NCBI GenBank assembly: GCA_937896235.1
Contig: CALBMX010000039.1
Coordinates: 1 to 56,231, forward strand
Length of the DNA stretch: 56,231 nt
Reading direction: 5' to 3'
Source: an uncultured bacterium
GTDB lineage: Bacteria > Planctomycetota > UBA1135 > GCA-002686595
Below are positions 44,962-53,965 of this stretch, piece after piece (the stretch's first letter is position 1; each line of letters opens with the position of its first letter). The notes beneath the pieces are model-generated. The model was not told where the DNA came from and did no database searches. It saw nothing but the letters and a program-made list of their open reading frames with translations. The translations under genes were made by a program, and so were the position numbers.

Positions 44962-47154
44962 ATGACCAACAATACTAGTCCCCTCACTTCTTCGAGTCCT
45001 GCCGCTGGTGGTTATCGAGTGACCCTGCGCGCAGCTGCCCATGCAGCTCTATTGGCCGGATTTACCTTAGGTCTCGTTGATGCCATCGTGATAACGATGG
45101 GCTACGGAATTCGATTTGGAGTCATGAGTTGGTTGGGGTGCATTACCGCTGGAGTTGCTGTCTACGTGCTCGTCTGGTTGGCATTGATGCTTTGCGTCTC
45201 CCCCGTGATCCACCTTGGCTTCCGACACACTCCACTCGGGGTCCGGTCGCGTCACGCGTTTGCGATCGCCGCAGGCCTGGCTATCTTCTTAGAGCTCTAC
45301 TGGTGGTCTCGTCCATTTGTGTTCTACGGCCATCCAGCGACCTCGCCTGAGCGCTTATTCTCGGTGCTTCTTATGGGGATCGCATCGTGGGCAATGGGAA
45401 CGATTGTCGCGCGAGCTTTTGCAAGCCAAGGGAAATCGTTCCGGTTTGTCTACGAGATGTGCGCATGGTCGCTACTCGTTATTGGGCTTGGGTATCTCGC
45501 TCTAGTCCCAACGGGGCCGGGTGCTCGAGGCACGGTTAAGCCACGAACGGAGAACATGCCCAATGTCTTACTTGTCGTTGTGGATGCCTTGCGCGCTGAT
45601 GTGATCGGTGCCTATGGCAATGAGCGTGTTCAGACCCCGGTCATGGATGGCTTGGCGAACGACGGAGTTATTTTTGAGAACGCGCAAGCGCAGGCTCCCT
45701 ATACCTGGACAAGTTTCGGGTCGATCCTGACGGGCAAATACCCTCGCCGGCACGGGTTGATGCAAATGAAGCCGGGGGTGGTGATGGCACCCAACGTGAC
45801 CCTTGCATGGCACCTAAAGAATGCGCTCATCGCCAGTGGTATTGACACCGAGAGGGAGTCCCGACTTGATCCCGACGACTATGCGACGGGAACATTTATG
45901 ACGGGCACGCTCTCGCAGGGATCCGGTTTGATGCGGGGATTCGACGTTTACTTTGAGGCGCTTGCGGGGCACGAGCTTGTGGACAACGAGCAGCCGTGGA
46001 GCGTGTATCGTTCGGACCTGCTCTACTCCATTTTTAAGAACAAGCTGACCCAGCGATTTGATAGTGGGCTCGTCGTAACCACAGCACGCGATTGGCTGCG
46101 GCAGCACGAGGGGCGTCGATTCCTTTCAATGGTTCACCTGTATTCCACGCATACGCCCTACGATCCGGAGAAGCGCTACAGGGACATGTATGTTGATCCC
46201 GCATACGACGGCCCGGTTCAGAGCTTCTACGCGGAGCATCGCATTGCAATGGAGGACTGGGACAAAGGTAAGGTTGATGCGAATGGGGAGCGCGTTGGCT
46301 ACGGAGTAAACGAGGCGGATATTCGGCAGATCCAAAACCTCTACTACGGAGGCGTGACTCAAGCGGATGCCGCGATAGGTGAGGTTCTAAATGAACTGCG
46401 AGCGACCGGAGCTTTAGAAAACACCTTGGTCATCATCACTTCGGACCATGGCGAGGAGTTGGGAGACCACGGACTCTGGGAGCACAACTGGATGTATGAG
46501 ACCAACCTCCGGATTCCTCTGATCATGAGTTGGGAGAGGGGATTGGCGAAGGGTGTTCGCGTCAATGCGTTGGTGGAGTCGGTAGACATTGTACCTACGA
46601 TTTGTGATTTGCTCGGTGTCGAGCTTCCGGTTGACAACTCGGACGTGGAGAGGGGCAAGATTGACGGACGCAGCCTGATGCCTCTGGTTCGTGCAACTGT
46701 CGCCAAGGATGAGGAGGTCACTGGGGAGTGGTCTCAATTTGCCTATGCTGAGAATGGCCGGTTCCTCTCTATCAGGGATTCGAAATGGAAATTAATCGTT
46801 CGCCGCGAGGGGCTCGGCCGTGAAGAATTTGCTTTGGATAGCGCCGGTGGAGAGGGAGCAGAGGAGCGCCCCCGCCTTTTCAACCTCGCCGAGGATCCGG
46901 AGGAGCTGAACGACCTTTGGTTGTCGGCAGCGCTCAGAAAAGAGAATCAGGCGGAATGCGAGCGGTTGCTAGCCGAGCTCTCCCGCTGGGCAAACTCCAT
47001 GCCTATTCCTATTTTTAGTGTTCGGAAGTCGGCGCGCGATTTAGATTCGGCTGGCTTGCTGACGCACTTAGGTTACGGCGACATGCTTACTGAAGATGAT
47101 CATGTTGAAGGCGAGGAGACGGTCGAAGGGGAAAATGACGAGGACAAGAAGTGA
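44962..47154 (+). CDS. Membrane-anchored sulfatase-family phosphotransferase/hydrolase
   Basis: A 730-residue protein: about five N-terminal membrane helices (AALLAGFTLGLVDAIVITMG, CITAGVAVYVLVWLALMLC, AIAAGLAIFLELYWW, LLMGIASWAMGTIVARAF, WSLLVIGLGYLALVP), then an extracytoplasmic alkaline-phosphatase-type domain: VLLVVVDALRADVIGAYGNE, APYTWTSFGSILTGKYPRRH and TSDHGEELGDHGLWEHN. Where sulfatases have Cys or Ser for formylglycine (C-x-P-S-R), this has Thr248 (T-W-T-S-F), as in LtaS/EptA-like enzymes that use Thr. So a phosphoglycerol, phosphoethanolamine or related transfer is more likely than sulfate hydrolysis. Start at ATG 44962, after 46 bases with no overlap. The tail is acidic. Confidence 0.75.
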   Translation: MTNNTSPLTSSSPAAGGYRVTLRAAAHAALLAGFTLGLVDAIVITMGYGIRFGVMSWLGCITAGVAVYVLVWLALMLCVSPVIHLGFRHTPLGVRSRHAFAIAAGLAIFLELYWWSRPFVFYGHPATSPERLFSVLLMGIASWAMGTIVARAFASQGKSFRFVYEMCAWSLLVIGLGYLALVPTGPGARGTVKPRTENMPNVLLVVVDALRADVIGAYGNERVQTPVMDGLANDGVIFENAQAQAPYTWTSFGSILTGKYPRRHGLMQMKPGVVMAPNVTLAWHLKNALIASGIDTERESRLDPDDYATGTFMTGTLSQGSGLMRGFDVYFEALAGHELVDNEQPWSVYRSDLLYSIFKNKLTQRFDSGLVVTTARDWLRQHEGRRFLSMVHLYSTHTPYDPEKRYRDMYVDPAYDGPVQSFYAEHRIAMEDWDKGKVDANGERVGYGVNEADIRQIQNLYYGGVTQADAAIGEVLNELRATGALENTLVIITSDHGEELGDHGLWEHNWMYETNLRIPLIMSWERGLAKGVRVNALVESVDIVPTICDLLGVELPVDNSDVERGKIDGRSLMPLVRATVAKDEEVTGEWSQFAYAENGRFLSIRDSKWKLIVRREGLGREEFALDSAGGEGAEERPRLFNLAEDPEELNDLWLSAALRKENQAECERLLAELSRWANSMPIPIFSVRKSARDLDSAGLLTHLGYGDMLTEDDHVEGEETVEGENDEDKK

Positions 47155-48383
47155 GCGATTTGCCGCTACCTCCATTAGCTTTGATCGCCAATGCTCGCAT
47201 GCCTTCCCAGCGAGCGCAGTCTCTACAAGTTCTGCAGGTCGCCTCCGCTTTTGAGCGCGCGGGTGCACCGACAAGTCTCCTACATGCACAGCGAATCCCG
47301 ACGCCGAGCCTGCCACAAGGCGTGGATCTGTTTACTTACTATGCGCTCGCTCCGGGCCCTCGCCCACGTGTGAGCGCAATCCCTTGCACGGATTGGATCG
47401 ACCGCGTTCCGACTCTCCTGCAGTACGTGCCGGCACGTGTACAGGAGCTCACGTTTGCGCGTAATGCGGCAAATTTTGTGCGCCGAAACATGCCCGATGG
47501 CCGCGTTCTCTCCCGCGAAGCAGAGTCGGCGCTCTCCCTTCTCCGGGGTTCCAAACCGCACCCCAACGTCTATATCGAGGTGCACCGCGTACCCGGTGGG
47601 AAAACCAGGCGACGCTGGCTTATCGAAGCCGCTGCTGGTGCCCGCGGCTTGATCGCGATCTCGGGGGGTGTCAGGGAGGACCTGATCAGCATGGGAATTC
47701 CCTCCGCAGATATTTTGGTGGAGCACGATGGTTTCGAGGCTGGGCATGAGCCCCTCTCCAGGGTCGCTGCCCGCGCCAAACTCGGCCTTGATGCCTCCGC
47801 CCCCATCGTCACCTATACGGGTGGACTGCTCGCTTGGAAAGGGGTCGACCTTGTCGTCGATGCTGCTGCGAGCTTGCCTGATGTCACCTTTGTGATCGTG
47901 GGTGGAATGGACCGTGATGTGCAGAGGCTGCGGCTCCGTGTTGAGGAGAGTCGGCGCGCAGGTGCCTCCGCAAACATTCGCCTGGAGGGCTTTGTTGCGC
48001 CCACCGAAGTTCGTACCTATTTGGCCGCAGCTGACCTCGGCCTTGTGCCCAACCGGTCCAAGCCAGCGATCAGCTCGAAGTACACCTCGCCGCTTAAAGT
48101 GTTTGAAGCAATGGAGGCGGGTTTACCCCTAGTCGTGAGTGACCTGCCCTCCCTTCGCGAGATTCTAAGTGGTGACGAGGCGACTTTTTTCCCAGCCGAT
48201 GACGCCTCGGGGCTAGGCGTAGCCATTGCGAACACCCTGGGGGATAGAGGTCGGTTAAATCAAATGGCCGAACGCATGAAAGAGCGGGCAAAACTACACA
48301 GTTGGGACGCGCGCGCTAAGCGCATTTTAGCTTGGATGGACCAGCGCGAGTCGCTGGCCTCAAACACACGTGGAGTCGCATGA
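47151..48383 (+). CDS. Glycosyltransferase family 4 (F)
   Basis: GT-B transferase (410 aa). GTG at 47151 overlaps the sulfatase-family stop by 4 bases. The acceptor half is less typical (MPSQRAQSLQVLQVASAFER); the donor half is clear: TYTGGLLAWKGVDLVVDAAA, VEGFV-like RLEGFVAPTEVRTYLAAADL, and SPLKVFEAMEAGLPLVVSDL. In the E-x7-E place the first Glu is replaced (YTSPLKVFE), as in a known GT4 subgroup. Confidence 0.83.
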   Translation: MSDLPLPPLALIANARMPSQRAQSLQVLQVASAFERAGAPTSLLHAQRIPTPSLPQGVDLFTYYALAPGPRPRVSAIPCTDWIDRVPTLLQYVPARVQELTFARNAANFVRRNMPDGRVLSREAESALSLLRGSKPHPNVYIEVHRVPGGKTRRRWLIEAAAGARGLIAISGGVREDLISMGIPSADILVEHDGFEAGHEPLSRVAARAKLGLDASAPIVTYTGGLLAWKGVDLVVDAAASLPDVTFVIVGGMDRDVQRLRLRVEESRRAGASANIRLEGFVAPTEVRTYLAAADLGLVPNRSKPAISSKYTSPLKVFEAMEAGLPLVVSDLPSLREILSGDEATFFPADDASGLGVAIANTLGDRGRLNQMAERMKERAKLHSWDARAKRILAWMDQRESLASNTRGVA

Positions 48384-49579
48384 AAGTTATTTTCCTCACG
48401 GACTCGCTATCGGATCTCGATGGCGTTGGTCGTTACACCATGCGTTTGATTGCAGCGATGCAGGCGCTCGAGCCCGGACTCGAACCTGTCATTCTGCTCG
48501 CGCGCAAGCATAGGCCAACTTCGAAGTCGATTCCAAAGGAATGGAAAGTTGAAGTCGCCTTGCCGCCCGACTATTTTTTCTACATGACTCGCATGCGCTT
48601 TTTGATCAGCCGCCTGCAGTCGGTTTGGAGAGTCTGGCAGCATGCAAGAGGCGCTGACTTGATTCATGCCATCAAGGATTACCCCCATAACTTGGTTGGG
48701 GCACAGGCTGCCAAGCTCGCTGGTATTCCATGTGTAGCTACGGCACATGGCACCTATTCGGTACAACCACTTCTCGACGATCGGCACGAGGCGCGCGCCC
48801 GGAAAACGTACGGCGCATTCAAGGCGATGATCTCTGTGAGTAACTACACACGCCGCCGGTTGGTCGAACTCTTGGCCGCGGAGGATGGCGGTGCACAGCG
48901 CGGCGGCCTCGACCCTCGTAACATCCACGTGGTTCCGAACTGTGTGGATGCTGCCCACTATGTGGCAGTTCGCGACATCGGCCACCGCGCTTGGCACGAT
49001 GTCCCTTTTACGCTTGGCATCGGCGAGGTCAAAGAGCGGAAAGGGCACCACCTGTCGTTAGCCGCATTTTTGCGTGTCGCTAAGGACAACCTTGATCTGC
49101 ATCACTTCTTAGTGGGGCGACTTTCCGGTGACGTCTATGAAGACGACCTTCGTCGCATGACTCGCGATGCCGGGATGGAGGACCGCGTGCACTTCCTTGG
49201 TAATATTGAAGAGGACGAGAAGGTCGATCTCTTACAGCGCGCAGAGGTCTTTCTGCACACGCCGGTGACGGCGGATGACGGGGGCTTCGAGGGCTTTGGA
49301 ATTGTCTATCTGGAGTCTTCTGCAGCGGGCACGGTTTGCATCGGAAGCTTGGATTGTGGGGCTGAGGATGCGATCAAAGATGGGGAGACCGGCTTGCTCG
49401 TTGAACAGACGGTGGAAGCGGTTGAGGTCGCCTTAGTGAAACTTTTGGCGGACCCGGAGCTGCGCTCTCGCATGGGGAAAGCGGGTCGAAGTCACGCCGG
49501 GGATGTGACGTGGAAAATGAACGCTGAGCGTGTTTTGGCGATCTATAAGGACGTTCTTGCGGGAGAGACATCGATCTGA
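48380..49579 (+). CDS. Glycosyltransferase family 4 (G)
   Basis: GT-B transferase (399 aa): KVIFLTDSLSDLDGVGRYTM opening, LGIGEVKERKGHHLSLAAFL, HFLGNIEEDEKVDLLQRAEV, and the E-x7-E motif EGFGIVYLE. ATG 48380 overlaps the previous stop by 4 bases and is preferred to an upstream in-frame ATG at 48332 inside gene F. Confidence 0.87.
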   Translation: MKVIFLTDSLSDLDGVGRYTMRLIAAMQALEPGLEPVILLARKHRPTSKSIPKEWKVEVALPPDYFFYMTRMRFLISRLQSVWRVWQHARGADLIHAIKDYPHNLVGAQAAKLAGIPCVATAHGTYSVQPLLDDRHEARARKTYGAFKAMISVSNYTRRRLVELLAAEDGGAQRGGLDPRNIHVVPNCVDAAHYVAVRDIGHRAWHDVPFTLGIGEVKERKGHHLSLAAFLRVAKDNLDLHHFLVGRLSGDVYEDDLRRMTRDAGMEDRVHFLGNIEEDEKVDLLQRAEVFLHTPVTADDGGFEGFGIVYLESSAAGTVCIGSLDCGAEDAIKDGETGLLVEQTVEAVEVALVKLLADPELRSRMGKAGRSHAGDVTWKMNAERVLAIYKDVLAGETSI

Positions 49580-49580
49580 C

Positions 49581-50990
49581 ATGACGCTTATTCCCAAGCG
49601 TCTCTTGAACAGCCGGTTTGTGCGTGACGCCTTCACGTTGCAAGTTGCGGCTGGGATTACGTCTATCGGCAATTTTATCTCGACGATGGCCCTGGCGTTT
49701 CTTCTCGGAGCGGAGTTACAAGGTCTGTTCTACGTTGCAATGGCGTGGTACTCGCTGTTTTACCTGCTTGGGAATGTTGGCCTTACCTCTGTCGCTGTCA
49801 GCCAAATAGCCAAGGGGATCGGCGCTGGCAGGCCAGGGGAGATTGCGGGGTGGCTGGCGTTCTTACTTAAGGCCTCGACCGGGTTATCCGTGTTGATGTT
49901 CGGTCTTGCTTGGTTTCTCTTGCCGCCGATTGCTGTCTACTACGGCAACGATCCCGAGCAGGCCCGAATGCTTGGAGAGTGGGCCGTTCTGCTTTGCCTG
50001 CTCCCTATTATCGAGGTTCCACGGGTGGTCGCAACGGCAGCTTTCCAGGGCTCCAGGAAGATGCTCTACTTGGCCCAGCTTGAGAATGCGATTGAGGTGG
50101 GCCGGGTGTTTCTTATCCTCTCACTGATCATCATAACGGGTACGGCCAAGGGAGCGATTTGGGGCACTTTGGCCGCCGGCGTTCTCGGTTCTGGTCTTGC
50201 CATTGCGCTGTACGTTCGCGCGCGCAAGGTGAGCCAAGTCTCCGGCACGGACGTCGTCTCCGCCCCTCTGCCCAGTATTCGCGAGATCTTCGGTGCGATG
50301 GGGAGCGTGCCTCTGCGCAAGGGATTGCCGATGGGGATTCGTGTCGGCTTCATGCGCAACCTAGACGCCCTCGTACTTGATTCTGCACCCGTGCTTATCA
50401 TGGGAATGGCGGGGATCGGAGGGCCTGCGGGTGCGGCCTATTTTCGGATTGCCCAGAGACTGCTGCGATTGCCGTTGATGCTGTTACAGGGTGTAAGTCG
50501 AACCGCAGTGCCCGCTTTTTCAGAACTCGCTGTCCTCAAGGACGCCAGTCGCCTACGCAGCTTGTTCTACAAAGCGAGCCTCGGTGGGGGAGTCTTGATC
50601 TCCATAGGAATCGGAGCGACAGTGCTTGCGCTACCATGGATCGTTGGCAAGTTTTACCCCTCGGACTATGCGGGCCCAGTGACCATGTTCTCGTACTTGC
50701 TCTGCGCGGGGTTCATGAGCACGGCCTTCTCCGGTGTGTTTGAATCGTTCTACTTGGCGACAAACAAAGTCCACATCGCCCTCCGAATAGGGATGGTACT
50801 CGCGCTTCCTATGCTTGCCTGCATCTACTTCGGAGGCATCTTCTTTGGTCCCACGGGGGTTGCCTTGGGGCTAACGATTGCGCTCTCTACGGGCATCGCG
50901 CATCACATATACATCTACCGCTATTTCACCAAAAGCAAACCGTTTGCAGTGACGCGGCCTTCCGCCGATTCTGGGGACGCCCGAGCATGA
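49581..50990 (+). CDS. Wzx-type polysaccharide flippase
   Basis: A 469-residue integral membrane protein of the MVF/MATE-like flippase fold with roughly 12 to 14 helices (for example LQVAAGITSIGNFISTMALA, LSVLMFGLAWFLLPPIAVYY, GVLISIGIGATVLALPWIVG, GVALGLTIALSTGIAHHIYI). It should move the lipid-linked repeat unit across the inner membrane. ATG at 49581 is one base after the previous stop. A matching Wzy polymerase was not recognised in the window. Confidence 0.85.
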   Translation: MTLIPKRLLNSRFVRDAFTLQVAAGITSIGNFISTMALAFLLGAELQGLFYVAMAWYSLFYLLGNVGLTSVAVSQIAKGIGAGRPGEIAGWLAFLLKASTGLSVLMFGLAWFLLPPIAVYYGNDPEQARMLGEWAVLLCLLPIIEVPRVVATAAFQGSRKMLYLAQLENAIEVGRVFLILSLIIITGTAKGAIWGTLAAGVLGSGLAIALYVRARKVSQVSGTDVVSAPLPSIREIFGAMGSVPLRKGLPMGIRVGFMRNLDALVLDSAPVLIMGMAGIGGPAGAAYFRIAQRLLRLPLMLLQGVSRTAVPAFSELAVLKDASRLRSLFYKASLGGGVLISIGIGATVLALPWIVGKFYPSDYAGPVTMFSYLLCAGFMSTAFSGVFESFYLATNKVHIALRIGMVLALPMLACIYFGGIFFGPTGVALGLTIALSTGIAHHIYIYRYFTKSKPFAVTRPSADSGDARA

Positions 50991-52246
50991 AAGTTCTATT
51001 CCTTAACGACCTTTGGGATCAACGCATCGGTTCCTCCATTAGGCAGATGTATCAGCACGCCGCCGTTTTGCGCGAGCGAGGCCACGAGACGTTAGTTGTC
51101 TCCACAACGCCCGACCCCAAACTTGTGGGAAGGGCTACCGAGCTTGGTATCGATCTGATTCGGTTGCACTCAGACTACAACCCTAGATGGCGCGCTTGGG
51201 TCGGGATGTCGAATAAGCGGGTCCTTCCGGGGCTGGAGAAGATCCTCGCGGAGTGGAAGCCCGATGTTGTGCACACTCACTTGATCCACACGCACTTGTC
51301 GTATGCCTCGCTAACAGCCGCACGAAAGGCCGGAGCTGCAGTTGTATTTACCGCCCACGACGTTATGACGTTTTGCTACCAAAAGCTCACATGCTTTCAC
51401 GGTGGTGCCGAGGCCGGTGGCGAGCTACGTGACTATGCAGCGCGCTGGCAAAAATGCATTCCCTGCCAGCGGGCCCGATATCGGCCTGATCGCAATGCAA
51501 GGATCCGGAAGATCCTAATGCGCGACGTACAGCGGCTCACGGTGGTCTCGGACGAACTGGGCTCGGTGCTGCGCGCCAATGGGCTTCCCGTGCACCGGCG
51601 CGTCCACAATGCCATCGAGCTCAAGGCGAACCTGCCTAACGCCGAGGACGTAGCCGCGTTCCGGGCCAAGTTCAAGCTTGGAGCTAGCCCGGTCATCGCG
51701 GTCGGTGGGAGGCTGCACGAGCAAAAGGGCGTGGGGCAAATCCTTCTTATGTTGAGGCTGTTGCTCGCCGATTTCCCCGATTTGAGGATGCTCGTGATGG
51801 GAAAATCGGATGTTTACGATCGGGAATTTCGTTCCCGCGCGGAAGAACTTGGGGTCGCCGGTGCGGTAGTTCCCACCGGTTGGCTTGACGGTGATGAGCT
51901 GAGCGCGGCTTACGCGACGGTGAATGTTCTGGTTACACCCTCGATTTGTTTCGACACCTTCGGACTTGTGAATCTTGAGGCCATGGAGCATGGACGACCT
52001 GTAGTTGCGACCTGTTTTGGTGGTAGTCAAGAGGTCGTATTGCACGGAAAAACGGGCTTTATAGCTAACCCCTTCGATGTTCCCGCCTTTTCGGCCCGAA
52101 TCGCTGAACTGCTGGCTGATCCGGCCAAGGCAGATCGGATGGGGGCCGCGGGCCAAAGAAGAGTTGCAGCTTCTTTTACTATCGAGCGTCTCTGCGAAGA
52201 GTTCCTAGAGGAATACGAGATTGCCCGAACTCAGATAAGGCTGTAG
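50987..52246 (+). CDS. Glycosyltransferase family 4 (H), with cysteine insert
   Basis: GT-B transferase (419 aa). PDVVHTHLIHTHLSYASLTA and the AHDVMTFCYQKLTCFHGG / KCIPCQRARYRP segment, with four Cys in a 60-residue stretch, suggest a metal-binding or disulfide loop in the acceptor domain. Donor domain: VGGRLHEQKGVGQILLMLRL and, in place of E-x7-E, D-x7-E (DTFGLVNLE). ATG 50987 overlaps the flippase stop by 4 bases. Last of the overlapping run; a gap of 171 bases follows. Confidence 0.86.
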   Translation: MKVLFLNDLWDQRIGSSIRQMYQHAAVLRERGHETLVVSTTPDPKLVGRATELGIDLIRLHSDYNPRWRAWVGMSNKRVLPGLEKILAEWKPDVVHTHLIHTHLSYASLTAARKAGAAVVFTAHDVMTFCYQKLTCFHGGAEAGGELRDYAARWQKCIPCQRARYRPDRNARIRKILMRDVQRLTVVSDELGSVLRANGLPVHRRVHNAIELKANLPNAEDVAAFRAKFKLGASPVIAVGGRLHEQKGVGQILLMLRLLLADFPDLRMLVMGKSDVYDREFRSRAEELGVAGAVVPTGWLDGDELSAAYATVNVLVTPSICFDTFGLVNLEAMEHGRPVVATCFGGSQEVVLHGKTGFIANPFDVPAFSARIAELLADPAKADRMGAAGQRRVAASFTIERLCEEFLEEYEIARTQIRL

Positions 52247-52417
52247 ACCTCCAACATTCGATAAGAAATCGTGATGTGCCCCGGGGTTGTCGGAAACACA
52301 TCCGTGTCCCATAAATCACATCGCAGATTGCCGAACTCTCCCGTTGAGGGTAGAGTTGAGCATCGAAAGCGGCCTGATCGATCGGTTAGGCCCCCCCTGA
52401 AACTCCTGAGATTCGCC

Positions 52418-53866
52418 ATGCGCAAGGTCCTCCTCACCTACGTCAAACCACACGTTCAAGAAGATCCCGTCTCGATGCCACTAGGCATCACCTACCTAGG
52501 CGGAATGCTTCAACGCGAAAACATCCCCGTCAGCCTGTGTGACGAGCGGATCATCAATGACAGCGAAATGCGTAAGGCCATCGACGATGCCGACGTGTGC
52601 GGCTTCTCGGCGATGACCCCAAACATTCGCCGGGCGATAGCGTGGGCTAAGTACGCCAAAGAGCAAGGAAAGATCACCGTCATGGGCGGTCCGCACGCTT
52701 CGGTGGACCCGACGATGTTCCTGGATAGCGGGCAGTTCGACTATGTCATTTCTGGCGAGGCCGACTACAGCCTGCCCCAGTTCCTCAAGGCACTCGACGG
52801 TGGTAACGACTCCGATATCGAGGCTGTTCCGGGGATTAATGGCGTTCGTAATGGTGATGTTTGGGTGCGCAACCCCTCACCTCCTTTGATCAAGAACTTG
52901 GACGCGCTGCCGATGCCGGCGCGCGACCTGCTTCCGATGGCTCGTTATTTCGAGTTGAACCCGGAGCACCTCGCCTACATTTTCACGACCCGTGGCTGCC
53001 CCTTCAAGTGCATTTTCTGCCAGAAGGACTACACGGGCCGTGGCTTCCGTGTTCGCTCCACAGAGTCCATCGTGGACGAGCTTGAGATGATGGTGAAAAC
53101 CTACGACCCAGGAGTGATCCTGTTCGTGGACGAAATCATGACTCTGCGCCGTAAGCGGATTCACGAGATGTGCGATGAGATCCTGCGCCGCAACCTGAAG
53201 TTCGAGTGGATTGCCAACACGCGTGGCGATTGCGTCGACTACCCGCTGCTTAAGCACATGTTCCGCGCCGGTTGCCGTCGTATTTATTACGGGTGGGAGT
53301 CGGGCAGCCAGCCGATGCTGGACACGCTCAAGAAGGACATCACGGTCGAGCAGATTGTCGAATCCGCGCGTCTGACCCGCCGCGCGGGTATGTGGGCCAA
53401 GGTCTACCTGATCGTCGGCACACCTGGCGAGACTCCTAAAGACATCGAAGAGACGATGCGCGTCCTACGTATTGCATCTCCCGACTTGATTCGTATCAGC
53501 GTGTACAACCCGCTGATCGGCACCGAGTCTTGGGACACAAACGCGGCGAACATCGACACCGATAACATTGCGGAGAACTATGTCTCCTCGAACCGCTCGG
53601 CCTACAAGCACGAGAACTTCAGCCAGGTTGAGCTCGAAGAACTGCGCAAAGACATGGTTCGCAACTACGAGCGTTGGTACTACACCATGAGCGCCCGTAA
53701 CCGTCGCCTCTACGAGCGCTGCTTGTTCTACGCCGAAAACCCAACCTTCTTGAAGAAGCGTATCGGACGCCTATTTGGCCAAAGCCAGCGTGACCGCTCG
53801 GTTCTCAAGGGCAACGAGATTAGCGCCGCCGCTCTAGTCATGAAAGATCACGGCACCGGCAACTAG
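52418..53866 (+). CDS. B12-binding-type radical SAM protein in the polysaccharide locus
   Basis: A 482-residue radical SAM protein. N-terminal Rossmann domain (MPLGITYLGGMLQRENIPVS; KITVMGGPHASVDPTMF; DYVISGEADYSLPQFLKALD) of the cobalamin-binding type, with no DxHxxG motif; then the 4Fe-4S cysteines C194, C198, C201 in RGCPFKCIFCQKDY, and GCRRIYYGWESGSQPMLDTL. The C-terminal part is helical. ATG 52418 is chosen; the frame is open to 52271 but the protein begins naturally with MRKVLLTYVKP. Position suggests a C-methylation or rearrangement on sugar or lipid carrier; this is inference. Confidence 0.83.
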   Translation: MRKVLLTYVKPHVQEDPVSMPLGITYLGGMLQRENIPVSLCDERIINDSEMRKAIDDADVCGFSAMTPNIRRAIAWAKYAKEQGKITVMGGPHASVDPTMFLDSGQFDYVISGEADYSLPQFLKALDGGNDSDIEAVPGINGVRNGDVWVRNPSPPLIKNLDALPMPARDLLPMARYFELNPEHLAYIFTTRGCPFKCIFCQKDYTGRGFRVRSTESIVDELEMMVKTYDPGVILFVDEIMTLRRKRIHEMCDEILRRNLKFEWIANTRGDCVDYPLLKHMFRAGCRRIYYGWESGSQPMLDTLKKDITVEQIVESARLTRRAGMWAKVYLIVGTPGETPKDIEETMRVLRIASPDLIRISVYNPLIGTESWDTNAANIDTDNIAENYVSSNRSAYKHENFSQVELEELRKDMVRNYERWYYTMSARNRRLYERCLFYAENPTFLKKRIGRLFGQSQRDRSVLKGNEISAAALVMKDHGTGN

Positions 53867-53891
53867 GCCAAGTCCTACGGCCGCCTAGGAA

Positions 53892-53925
53892 AAGGAGCTC
53901 GCGAGTTTTGGCTCGTGGGCTCCTT
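53892..53925 (+). terminator. Terminator after the radical SAM gene
   Basis: AAGGAGC (53892-53898) pairs with GCTCCTT (53919-53925), and CGAG (53902-53905) pairs with CTCG (53912-53915) inside. ATTCG follows, so the T tract is poor. It probably ends the long operon or gives partial termination. Confidence 0.65.
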
Positions 53926-53965
53926 ATTCGTTGGATGTGCCTGTTCAATTCGTATCCTGTCTATC

